From: Chrysochromulina tobinii
Taxonomy: Eukaryota; Haptophyta; Prymnesiales; Chrysochromulinaceae
Direction of reading: 5' to 3'
Assembly: GCA_001275005.1 (NCBI GenBank)
Contig: JWZX01003361.1
Location: 1-51,322, forward strand
DNA length: 51,322 nucleotides
Shown: positions 8,505 to 17,681 of the stretch, in pieces
How positions within the stretch are numbered: the first letter of the stretch is position 1
Layout: each line of letters begins with the position of its first letter
Translations under genes and position numbers: made by a program
Notes under the pieces: model-generated
Told to the model about the DNA's origin: nothing
What the model saw: the letters and a program-made list of their open reading frames with translations, nothing else
The model's database searches: none

Positions 8505-9698
8505 ATGCCCCCGCGGACGAACACGCCAACGAAATCTTCGCGCCCGAGCACGTCGCCGGCTCCATCGCGTCCTCCATCCGCCTCTCCGGCACGCAAGGCG
8601 GCGTCTCCTAAGCCATCGGCGAAGAAGGCCGCGGCCAAGGCTGACGAGGCCACACCCGCAGCTGCAGCCATTGAGCCTGATGCAGAGGTCGCAGCTCCTG
8701 CTGCGACGGTGCCTGAGACGAGCAACGGCAATGGCCATAATCCCGTCTCTGCCGAGGCGCCTAGCAGCGGCCCGCAGTGGGCGCTTCCGCTCTGCATCCT
8801 GGCGACTATAATTGCGATCGTCGTCGGGGCTGCTGTCTGGCCTGATGAGCTCCAACTGGAGCCGAGGAAGGTAACGAAGATCGGACCGGACGCCTTCGAA
8901 CTCGACAAGCTTGAGCTCAAAGCATCCAAAGACGGCTACACCGGCAGCAACCTGGTGGTCTTCACCTACAATGCCAGTCTGAAGCCCGACTGCCCGGCGT
9001 GCACGGCGCTGCACTCGGTGACCGTCAGCACCGAGTTCAAGAGGGAGGTCGCGAATTGGCGACACAAGAAGGTGCTCAGGATGGGCAAGATCCTATGCAA
9101 CAACGCGAAGCAGAACACAGATCTGTGCGAGCGCTTCAGCGCCGTCGTAGGCGCGGGTGACGACTTCAGCCCCGTGAATGCCATCGAACCAACAGTCTTT
9201 GTGGAGGGCAGCCGCCAGATGAAGCCGGCAGCAGACGGGTACGCCGGCAACGTGCTCGTCCTCTTCACCCAGGAGTCCTCGGCAAAGGCGCCGCCGTGCG
9301 AGCCGTGCCAGAAGCTCGACGCCCTTATCACTGACCCGACGTTCGAACGTCGTGAGGCTGCGTGGCGTAAGCGCGGCCTCGCGCGCATCGCCAAGGTCTA
9401 CTGCAACAAGCAGATCGATCTGTGCGAGCGATTTGGAGTGACGGGCTCGAGCGGCACCGAGCCAGGGTTGCCGCACGTCGTGTGGTTCAAGGGTGGCGAG
9501 GAGCAGGGTATGTACGAAGGCGGGCACAGCAGCCTGGGAGACTTTGACAAATGGGTCTTCACGCATTCCATGCCGCACGTGCTCTGGTTCGAGCATGGCA
9601 AGGAGGCCGTCGCGTACGATGGCAACACATCGAGCGTTGCGGATTTCCACAAGTGGGTCGTCGCAAAGGAGGACGTGGCTGAGCGGGCTGAATTGTGA
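8505..9698 (+). CDS. Membrane-anchored protein with tandem thioredoxin-like domains
   Basis: 397 aa. Residues 1-90 are a low-complexity Pro/Ser/Ala/Lys tail. A single membrane segment (WALPLCILATIIAIVVGAAV, 92-111) follows, and the rest would lie on the other side. Two homologous thioredoxin-fold modules each begin DGY.G..LV.FT and carry a CxxC: C163-P-A-C166 and C265-E-P-C268. A third, shorter module (PHVVWFKGGEEQGMYEGG, then PHVLWFEHGKEAVAYDG) lacks cysteines and resembles the second half of a thioredoxin fold, itself duplicated. Extra conserved cysteine pairs (LCNN..DLCERF; YCNKQIDLCERF) follow each CxxC. It is probably a lumenal or extracellular redox/disulphide protein. The start at 8505 is the first ATG after a poorly coding leader; the frame is open upstream to 8412. 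Confidence 0.75.
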   Translation: MPPRTNTPTKSSRPSTSPAPSRPPSASPARKAASPKPSAKKAAAKADEATPAAAAIEPDAEVAAPAATVPETSNGNGHNPVSAEAPSSGPQWALPLCILATIIAIVVGAAVWPDELQLEPRKVTKIGPDAFELDKLELKASKDGYTGSNLVVFTYNASLKPDCPACTALHSVTVSTEFKREVANWRHKKVLRMGKILCNNAKQNTDLCERFSAVVGAGDDFSPVNAIEPTVFVEGSRQMKPAADGYAGNVLVLFTQESSAKAPPCEPCQKLDALITDPTFERREAAWRKRGLARIAKVYCNKQIDLCERFGVTGSSGTEPGLPHVVWFKGGEEQGMYEGGHSSLGDFDKWVFTHSMPHVLWFEHGKEAVAYDGNTSSVADFHKWVVAKEDVAERAEL

Positions 9699-10242
9699 GA
9701 CGGTCTCTGTCAGCAATGCGTGTGCGCGTGCGTGTGCGCGGGCCGCGGCTTCCCGGATCTCTCGCGCGTCCGTGGGCCGTCGCGGTCGTGTCTGAAAAAA
9801 TCACATCAGTTTCGAAAATGCACCGCATCCCCTCCGTGTGTGCGAGCATGCGATGCACGGGGTGCGGCATCAGGGATGCCGCGCAAGGTAGCGGCACGGC
9901 ATGCAAAACGTCCGCCGTTCGGCGCTTTCGGGGGTCGCCTGAGTCGCCTGCGGTGGCGGCCTGGCGCCTGCGCGCTGCGGCGGGCGCAGGCTCACCATGC
10001 GCGCGCACGCGCGCGTACCGATGGGCGGCGCGCGCACACAACCGCACAAATACAATGACAAAAGGGGTGTTCAACACGCTCGCAGTTCTGCGGAGAGCTT
10101 CGCATTGTGCAAAACACCGAGGGCAGTCCAAGCCTCGGCAAGGGCACAAGACGTGGCGGCGGAGGGGTGTGGCAAGCTTTCTCGAGAGAGCTCGCATGCA
10201 AGTCCCCGGCCGCCACGCGTGCGCGTGCGCCCGATGACCGAC
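9699..10242. other. Intergenic, low complexity
   Basis: Contains GT/GC-alternating tracts (about 9718-9742 and 9995-10035, GCGCGCACGCGCGC-like). Long frames on both strands look like GC-driven artefacts with arginine/alanine-rich translations. No gene is supported. Confidence 0.4.
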
Positions 10243-10674
10243 TTACCTCTCTGGCGCCAAATCGAAAGCCAAATCGTCCCCGGCGGCAACTTGGCATTGC
10301 GCCAGCGACGGTGTCAGGGGAAGCAGCACCCCACGCTCGCTCTCGCACAGGCGCAGGGGCACGGTGGCCGTCACGACGAGATCCGCCGCCGCCAGGCTGG
10401 GCGCCGCGATGCTGGCGAGCAGCGCTGCCGCCTCGATGCTCACGCGTGATGCCGGCTGTGCCTGTTCAAGCAGCGCCTCCACCAGCTCGACTGACTCTAG
10501 GCGCAAAGATTCGCCATACGAGCCGCAGTCGCGGTGGATCCACTTTAGGCGCACCGCCGTGGCCCTGGCTGCGGGAGGCTCGCGCGGAGGAACGCCCGCG
10601 CCTGCGCAGGCATCCACCTGCCATCCCAACGAGCGACCGTGGACAAGATGAAAGCGGAGACCACACGCGCACAA
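10243..10674 (-). CDS. Hypothetical small ORF
   Basis: Possible 143-aa protein or terminal exon. The last 100 residues look protein-like, with alternating hydrophobic helices and strands (SVELVEALLEQAQ, SIEAAALLASIA, DLVVTATVPLRL, ending AAGDDLAFDL), while the first 40 are cysteine/arginine-rich and may be non-coding. No family is recognised. It is the same strand as the downstream axonemal gene, but about 420 bp of uncharacterised sequence separates them. A competing 229-aa frame on the plus strand has poorer composition. Splicing from an upstream exon near 10,630-10,650 is possible. Confidence 0.3.
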   Translation of the reverse strand: MCACGLRFHLVHGRSLGWQVDACAGAGVPPREPPAARATAVRLKWIHRDCGSYGESLRLESVELVEALLEQAQPASRVSIEAAALLASIAAPSLAAADLVVTATVPLRLCESERGVLLPLTPSLAQCQVAAGDDLAFDLAPER

Positions 10675-11092
10675 TCAAGACTCTAGGGGCAAGGACTGGC
10701 GCGCGACGTTTGCGCAGCGGCGATGGGCATGGGTTGAACCCATATCGCGCACCCCAAAGCACGCACCTTTCGCCTCGGTGGCCGCCGCATCCCTAGACCC
10801 GACGCCGGAGGTGAGTGGCCCGACGAACACTTCTAATCGCAAAGTCAATATCTCCGACGTCGAGGTCAGGACTTGATGAGATTTCGCATAAAGCCGCCGC
10901 TCAAACGTTGACGGAACTCTAATTAGTACGGAAGTGCACTGTCAAACTTCCTGCGGACTCTTTGGATACTCCAGTCACCTCGTCTCCTTTCTCCGACGAC
11001 GGTCGACGGACGGCCCGAGGCGCGGTCCGACGCGCGGTCCGACGAAGCGACGATCGGCGTCCCGAATCACAGACTCGAAGCACACCTTTCAC
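10675..11092. other. Intergenic, nothing clear
   Basis: 3' flank of the axonemal gene. Contains short CGCGGTCCGACG repeats (about 11020-11045). No coding or RNA feature could be supported. Confidence 0.4.
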
Positions 11093-14000
11093 CTACCCGA
11101 TCTTTGGCAGAGGGGCCGCGCGAAAGTTGGGCGACTTTCTCATCTGTGGGGTGAGCAGCGGTGATGACACGGAGGCGGCGAGCAGGCTGTTCACCGAGCC
11201 TCCCTTGAGCCGCTGCGTGATGGGAACCCCAACGGGCGTTCGCGGCGGCGGCGAGCCGGTAGGGCTCATCGCACGCCCGCCCGGGCTGCCAGCCAAGCCG
11301 CCCGGGCTGCTCGTAGCTAAGCCGCCCGGACTGGCCGCTCCGAAGGGCACGGCGCCGGCGCCTCCACTCCAGCCTGGCGGCGGTTCGTATACGGAATCGG
11401 CGGCGGAGCGCAGCTTGGACGCAATGTCGGCGAACAGGTTGTGCGCGATCGCCGTGCGAATGAAGGCCTCGGCGAGGATGGCGTCCGTCTCGTACCCGAG
11501 CATCTGCTCGGAGAGAGCGAGTGCCTCGTCGTACAGTTTGAAAGCCTCGCCCTCGGTCACATTGGGCTTGCGCACCTTAATCATCTGAATGAACTCGTCG
11601 AGTTGAAGGATGCCGTCCCCGTTGTCGTCTGCCTCGAGGAAGATGGACTGCAGCTGCTTCGAGATGCCGATCTGGGCGTCCTCCCACACTTGCATCATCA
11701 CGGTCAGGAACCAGTCGAGATCCACGCTGGCGCTCGACATGCCGGGAACCAAGGGCAAGTCCATCTTGCCGTTGGGCGAGCCCGCGCCCCCTTCGGTGGC
11801 CGCCGCCTTGACGCGCGCACTCAGCTTGTTGAGCAGCACCGTGTCGCGCACGAGGAATTTGAGGGCCTCTAGCACCTGCACCGTCGACACGCTCATTTTC
11901 TCGGCGGAGAGTGCCACCTCGATCTGAGTGCGCTGCTGGCGTCCCCACGCCGGGAAGAGGGCGTGCAAGCAGAGCACACAAAAGTCTGCCTGCGGAGGCG
12001 GCCAACAGCCTCCTGAGTCGGTCGCGATCCCCGTGAGCGAGCGGAAGGCGTGCACGCGGTACGGCATCGCGTAGCGGGGCTGCTTGGCCACCTCCATGAG
12101 CGTGGCAGCCAGATTGTGCAGCGCCTGCACCGCGTCCGTGCGCCGCCCGTGGCGCGTGGCCAAATAACGCCAGAGCTCGTCGCGCACGCACATGCGCGGG
12201 CGCTCACTACGGCGCGAGGCGCCATCCGAGTCGACCTTCATGGCGAGGGAGCCTCCCACCACGCGGAGCAGCTCGGCCGTCGAGAGGAGCGTGGTGTAGG
12301 TCATCTTGCGGCGGAGCATCTCCGCCATCGACGCCCCGCCGCCAAGCTGATGCTGCACGCCGCTGCTGCCGCCCTCTTGGACCGCCCCGTCGGACTCGTC
12401 CTCCTCGGGGACCTCAACGGGCGCAGGCGACGCAGCCAACGAGGGCGAGGCGAGCAGGTATGAACCGTCTGCTGCCCCTATCTCCCCAATCTCCTTGTGC
12501 GTCTGTTGGCGCACCTGGCGGCGCGAGCCAATGGTCGCTCGAGTCGATCCATCCTTGCGCTTGATCGGTGCCATGTCGAACGCGCCGTCGCGAGCGCCCT
12601 CGGGGGTAGGCGGCTCCCGGGCGCCGTCGCGAGCGCCCCCGGCCATGCCCGCCTCTCGCGCTTGCATTTCGCCCCCTCGGACGCCATAGCGCTCGACATA
12701 GCACTCGAGGATCGCCTTGAGCTCCTCCGCCTTGAGGGACTCGAGCATTGCATGCATTGTCTGGAGCCGCTCCTCGGCGCTCGCATCTCCCATAAAGAGA
12801 GTCTTCGCCTTGCGCAGCACGGCGCCCAACTCGGCGCCCGTCAGATGGCTCGTCGAGATCTCCTGCATGTGGAGCAGCGCCTCGGCGCCATGAGTGTCGG
12901 CGGCCATGTGCTGTATGACGTGTCCGATTCCTTCGCCAGAGAAGGAGGCGAGGAGGTCGGCGCCGAGCACGTACTGCATCGAGGCCGGAAGCCATTCGAT
13001 GAGCGCAGCGAGCAACTCCTCACGCCACGCCTCCGCAATCTCCTTGGGAGGGTCGTCTAAGGCGACCCTGAGGAGACTTCCCACCTGCTTTGCCGTCAGC
13101 TCGTCCTTGAGGCCCTTGAGCATGAGCTCGAGCTGCTCGAGCTTCTGCTCAGGAGCGGAGACGGGTCATCAGTGGTCATCAGTGGTCATCAGTGGTCATC
13201 AGTGGTCATCAGTGGTCATCAGTGGTCATCAGTGGTCTTCAGTGGTCTTCAGTGGTCATCAGTGGTCATCAGTGGTCTTCAGGGGTCATCAGTGGTCTTC
13301 AGGGGTCATCAGTGGTCATCAGGGCTCATCAGTGGCAGCTCACATGCTCGGACGAGGAGAGGCCCGTATCGCCACCTTGAAGAAGAGCGTCCGCGCCCTT
13401 GCCGCTCTTGCTCGGCATCTTCATCATGGCCATGGACACCATGGCAGTCTTCATCACCTGGGAGGTCTTGAGTATCGAGCGCGAGTCGAACTCGGACTTG
13501 ACCACGGCGGCCTTGCGGTTCCATTCGAGCTCGCGCCGGAGCACCTGCATCTTCTGCGCCATCGAGCGGTTGGCAAGCAGGAGCTCCTGCAGCCGCTCCT
13601 CTTGTGTCGCCTTCTCCTCGACGTCGGATTGTGTCTTGAGTGCGGAGCGCGAATGCATCTCGGCGACCGCGAGGAGGAGCCTCGCGATCCAGTCGTCGTA
13701 GCGACTCCGGATCGTGTCGAGAAGCTCACCGCGCTCCGCGCACGTGACGCGCACCTGACGCGCCACCTCTGCGAACGCCGCGTCCCACGCGACCATCTGG
13801 TCGCCCAGACTGTGCGATGCGGCCGCCAGCTGCTGCTTCAGCTGGGCCTCGAGTCGGATCACTTGCTCGCGAGAGGACGGGTTGCTCTCCTTCGCGCGCG
13901 CCAACGCCGCTCCGGGTGACCCGCGCGACTCGGCGAGCAGGCCAGGCGGAAGCCCGAGCGCACCGGGCGTCGACGGGCGCGAGCGCGGCCACGAGCCGGG

Positions 14001-14456
14001 ACTATCCTCGGATCGGAGCCGCAGGGAGTCGATGCTGGCCGACGGGTCGAGCCCCGCAATCTGCAGGATCATCGCGCTCGGCGCGGGTGGCACGCGCGGC
14101 GGATTCGACATGCTGTGCGGCAGCCGCTGCTCGCCGAGCAGCTCGGCCATGTCTGGCGTGGCCACATGTCGCACGCTCTGCAGGTCAAGCTGTGGCCGTG
14201 TGGCCGGCGAAGCGCCACCTGAAGCGGAGCCGGACGACTCGGTCTCCTTCCAGATGACGCGCCCGCCAGGGTAGACGATCGGCTTCTGCGTCTGGGGGTC
14301 GGGTGCTCGGGGCCGCTCAGACTGTTTGTAGGAAGAGACCTGCCTGTGCGTGGGCACGGGCGGGTAGTGCAGTTTGGCTAGGCTGCTCTCGCCGGGCAGC
14401 ATTCTCATGTCGTCGAGCAGAGGTGGGAGGCTCGTCGGCGTGTTTATGAGCACCAT
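11093..14456 (-). CDS. Axonemal-dynein-light-chain-like protein with EF-hand
   Basis: Model: complement(join(11093..13144, 13344..14456)), about 1054 aa, phase 0 junction SSSEH|KLEQLELM. The N-terminal 260 residues end in a segment (about 232-256: ARQVRVTCAERGELLDTIR) that matches the core helix of axonemal dynein light chains (p28/DNALI1) and AXDND1. Coiled coil follows to about 370. The second exon has a helical region, a low-complexity spacer with an ARDGA repeat, a conserved helical block around 1-2 kb into the exon, and one canonical EF-hand loop (DDNGDGILQLDE) near residue 900. A proline/glycine-rich tail (SPGGLA repeats) closes the protein. The start at 14456 is chosen because MVLINTPTSLPPLL begins conserved-looking sequence. 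It is likely a calcium-sensitive flagellar component; the exact family member is not identified. Confidence 0.75.
13145..13343 (-). repeat. Minisatellite intron of the axonemal gene
   Basis: GT-AG intron (sense CAT|GTGAGC to CTGAGCAG|AAG). About sixteen tandem 10-bp units fill 13166-13330, in sense CTGATGACCA with CTGAAGACC and CCC variants. The unit and its orientation relative to the gene are the same as in the cNBD intron at 712-847. Confidence 0.8.
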
Positions 14457-14852
14457 CGAGCAGCACCGCAATTGTGTGCCAAGCAAGCCCGCCCTCGGGG
14501 TTGGTTTCCATGATTCTCGACGCTCGCAAGGTATGAAACGGCGGCCGGCGTGTTTGTAAGACCCCCGGCTGTGGTACCCGGTAAAAAGACACCGGGGGGA
14601 GCCGGGACACACACGGGTAACCCCCCCCCCCGGCGGCGGGTCCGCCTAGTTGCAGAGAGCTCTCTTGACTCTTCTCTCGATCACTCACCGCTGTCGGACG
14701 CCCCGCTACACCGCGCACGGTCCAGAACCGAACCGTGAGACTGAACCGTACGCGCGGGATCGCGCGACAAACCTCCCCGGCATGACTCTGTGCCGCATGT
14801 GTCGCACACAGGACACGATGGCTTGATTTTGAAGACCACCCTCGTCAGAGCC
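14457..14852. other. Intergenic between two minus-strand genes
   Basis: Promoter side of the axonemal gene and 3' flank of the fusion kinase. It holds a C11 run at about 14620-14630 next to ACCGGGGGGAGCCGGGAC-type G/C palindromes. No gene was seen. Confidence 0.4.
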
Positions 14853-17480
14853 TCAGAGGTACGCCCCCGCTAGCCCGGCCAATCCCTCCTGGCCCACCTT
14901 GCGCGCGGCCACGGCGCAGCCGCGCCGGAGTGCCTCTTGCGGCGGCGCCCCAGTGGCGATTGCCGCGAGGCTGCTCCCGATGAAGGTGTCGCCTGCGCCC
15001 GTCGAGTCGACCACCTGCTCGACTCGGCGCGCGGGCTCATAGTACGCTATTGGCTCCTGGGCGGCGCCCAACTCGGCGCCCCGCAGCTCGACAGCAAACG
15101 CGCCGGTCGACCCCCACGCGCACACCCACAGCGCGGGCCGCCGCGGATGGTAGCTCGCATAGGCGCCGTCGTGAGCGCTCGTGTCGGCGCCGCCTTGCTC
15201 AGCACGGCGCTCGGCACGCGTGCCCAGCGCAATCAGCGTCCGCACGGCGAGGTGGCCGCGAAAATCGACGCCGTCGTAGGCGCCCATGGCGCCGTCATGG
15301 GCACCATGAGCGCCGTCGTGGTCACCAATGGCGCCGTCGTGGGCACCATGGGCGCCGTCGTGAGCGCCCGGCTCGACGCGGAGCTCGGCGGCGTGCTTCT
15401 CGACCCACTCCCGGCTAAAGTAGGCCACGTCAGCATGCTCGATGAGGGCGAGCGCGTCCGAGACGCTGATCGCGGGCTTCTCGAGCTCGATCGAGATCTG
15501 CCATGCCTCACCCGCCGCCCGGCGCGCTTGCACGGCACGCGTCATCGCACCAACGCTCACGACCTCCCGCCCTTCAAAATGGACAAACCCTCGCTTGCCC
15601 GGCGCGGGCGCGGGCAGACGCGCACTTAGGTGCGCGGGCGAGAGCTCTCTGAGACCGCGCCGGCAGCTCACGATCGTTCGCGAGCCGCTCGCACGCGACT
15701 GCACGATGGCTGACGTGGGAACTCCGGGCAGTAGCGCGCCCGCGGCGGCGCCCTGCGCGCCGGCGGCCACCTCGGCCACCTCCTCGCGCAGTGACGTGTC
15801 CACGCCGTGCCCCTCGAGGTCTCCGAGGACGAAGTCCGTCTCGGGCACAGTCGCGCGCGGCGGCACGGCCCCCATCCAGCACAAACGCGTCGCGGCGCCC
15901 GAGGCACGCAGCATCTGTGCGGCCACCACCGCACTATTGGCGGCGTTGCCGCCGCGCCGGCGACGCACGTGAGTCGCACGCACCGCCGTGTCCTCAGCGG
16001 GGTAGGCCGGCACGTGATGGATCTCGTCGAGGTAACAGCCGCCCACGATGACGACACATGCGAGGGGCGTTGCGGCGGCGGCGGCAAGGGCGGCCGCCAC
16101 GGAGCCCGCCGCCGGCGGCGGACCAGCCGTCGAGGCCGCCGCCGACGGCGGCGGCGGACCGGCCGTCGGGACTGACGGCGGCGGCGGCGGTGGAGGCGCC
16201 GGTACAGCTACTTTGACGAATGCGGGCAGTACTAGGCCTTTGAAGCCGAGATTTACAATCTCGGCTTGCTGGAGCCCCTCCATCGAGAAGCCCGCGTCCA
16301 TAGGCGGGCAGCGACCGAGCTCGACGCCCTGGAGCGCCGGCGCGAACGCCGACGCCGAGCCGAGGAGCGAACGGGTGATCGAGGCGACGCAGAGCATGCC
16401 CTGGTTGTCGCCGTTGACCAAGACGACGAGACCACGTGGACCGCGATCGGCGTCGGGTCCGTCGAAGCACACGAGCAGTACACCACGAAATCCGTCGTTG
16501 GCCGCCTGGTGCAGCATCCATCGGTTCGGTCGCGCTCCGTCCTCCGAGGCCACATCAAAGACGAACATGCCGACGCCCATACCGGCACTCATGAACGCTT
16601 CGCTTCCGCGATCGGGGCGGCGTGTGAGCACACAACGTGCGGCCGCATGCGAGATGCCGCCGCAGCCACCCGGCCGACGGTAGGCAAGCGCGAGCTGGCG
16701 GAGCCAGTCGAGCAGCGCCGCCGACGAGCCCAGCGCGCCCGCGGCCAGCGGAGGGAAGTTGAGGCGGCCGCCGTCGACGCGCGTGCCGTCATCCCGATAG
16801 CCGTCGGCATAGTGCTTGCCCGGCGACTCGTGCGCAAAGGAGAGGCCCAGGGCGCAGCTCGTGCCGCATGCGGCGAGGTGCTCGTCCATGAGCGCCGCCA
16901 TCGGCGTCTTCTCGCGCGTCTCGAGGAGGTGCTGAAGGATCAAGAAGCCGCCACCGGAGTAGCCGAAAACGAGGCCTGGCCGTTTGGTCACGAAGAGCGG
17001 CGCGTAGCCGTGCGGTGCGGGCGCGTCTGACCTGCCGCTGATGAGCGCGAGCATCGATGGAAACTCTTGCGAGCGAGGGATGCCATTGACGTAATGCATC
17101 TGCGGCCCTGTGTGGTCCATGAGATGTGTCAACGTCACCTCGTCGGCCCATTCCCGCGGGCAGCCCTCGGCGGAGACAAGACGGTACGGCGAGCCCGCCT
17201 CGGCAAGCAGCGCGTTCACGCTCGTGTCGAAGGAGATACCCCGATCCGAAAAGTACTGGTATGCGAATACCGCGGCGATCGGCTTGCTCAGCGAGGCAAT
17301 CTCAAACCAAGTGGAGTCAAAGACAGGAGTGGAGGTCTCCCGCGAGGCGAGTCCGGCCACCTGAGTGCAAACCACCGAGTCACCGTCGCCAGTGGGCTTC
17401 AGCACGGCGAACGAGGCGCCCGTGACCCCAAATTTGCGCAGCGCGTCGTCGACTAGGCTCGGGTGCACAAGCTCTGGCAT
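14853..17480 (-). CDS. Serine beta-lactamase-like / PfkB sugar kinase fusion
   Basis: 875 aa, one uninterrupted exon. Residues about 5-420 are a class-C beta-lactamase/LACTB-like serine hydrolase fold: SxxK is S63-L-S-K66, LTHLMDHTGP sits where the family has LLSHTSG, and Y174-S-G replaces the usual YxN. A Pro/Ala-rich linker (about 426-472) leads to a PfkB/ribokinase-type kinase, closest in pattern to ketohexokinase: VVIVGGCYLDEIHHVPAYP, the substrate motif GGNAANSA near 510, and D825-STGAGD831-TF with the catalytic base and anion hole. Around 710-745 the kinase carries about six near-tandem AHDGA units. The hydrolase half could be a peptidase/esterase or inactive because the third lactamase motif is unclear; the kinase half looks intact. 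The pairing suggests de-esterification or de-acylation coupled to phosphorylation of a sugar-like substrate (inference). Confidence 0.85.
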   Translation of the reverse strand: MPELVHPSLVDDALRKFGVTGASFAVLKPTGDGDSVVCTQVAGLASRETSTPVFDSTWFEIASLSKPIAAVFAYQYFSDRGISFDTSVNALLAEAGSPYRLVSAEGCPREWADEVTLTHLMDHTGPQMHYVNGIPRSQEFPSMLALISGRSDAPAPHGYAPLFVTKRPGLVFGYSGGGFLILQHLLETREKTPMAALMDEHLAACGTSCALGLSFAHESPGKHYADGYRDDGTRVDGGRLNFPPLAAGALGSSAALLDWLRQLALAYRRPGGCGGISHAAARCVLTRRPDRGSEAFMSAGMGVGMFVFDVASEDGARPNRWMLHQAANDGFRGVLLVCFDGPDADRGPRGLVVLVNGDNQGMLCVASITRSLLGSASAFAPALQGVELGRCPPMDAGFSMEGLQQAEIVNLGFKGLVLPAFVKVAVPAPPPPPPPSVPTAGPPPPSAAASTAGPPPAAGSVAAALAAAAATPLACVVIVGGCYLDEIHHVPAYPAEDTAVRATHVRRRRGGNAANSAVVAAQMLRASGAATRLCWMGAVPPRATVPETDFVLGDLEGHGVDTSLREEVAEVAAGAQGAAAGALLPGVPTSAIVQSRASGSRTIVSCRRGLRELSPAHLSARLPAPAPGKRGFVHFEGREVVSVGAMTRAVQARRAAGEAWQISIELEKPAISVSDALALIEHADVAYFSREWVEKHAAELRVEPGAHDGAHGAHDGAIGDHDGAHGAHDGAMGAYDGVDFRGHLAVRTLIALGTRAERRAEQGGADTSAHDGAYASYHPRRPALWVCAWGSTGAFAVELRGAELGAAQEPIAYYEPARRVEQVVDSTGAGDTFIGSSLAAIATGAPPQEALRRGCAVAARKVGQEGLAGLAGAYL
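15265..15375 (-). repeat. In-frame AHDGA-coding tandem repeat
   Basis: On the sense strand, about six 15-18-bp units based on GCTCACGACGGCGCC lie inside the PfkB domain; an isolated further unit lies near 15170. Related ARDGA units occur in the axonemal gene (about 12590-12640). Confidence 0.7.
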
Positions 17481-17681
17481 GTTTTGCGACGAAGGCGAGC
17501 GGAGTGGGAGATGTGAATCTCAAAAGACATGGTACCAAAAAGACTTGATGGAGCTCACTCCCTCTTGCCATGGAACTGCCTGCACGCATTCCTCTGCTAC
17601 GCACAGGTTTTCACGCACCTACCGGTACGATCCACCACACTGAAAGGGAGGTTACAGAATCTTGGGGACGCCACGGGCGGG

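Noticed and set aside
10727-10765. GGGTTGAACCC motif suggesting a tRNA T-arm
   Set aside because: Loop has the wrong length and no acceptor, D or anticodon arm could be folded around it.
13166-13330. Regular short repeats resembling a CRISPR-like array
   Set aside because: Units are contiguous 10-mers without unique spacers, inside a eukaryotic intron.
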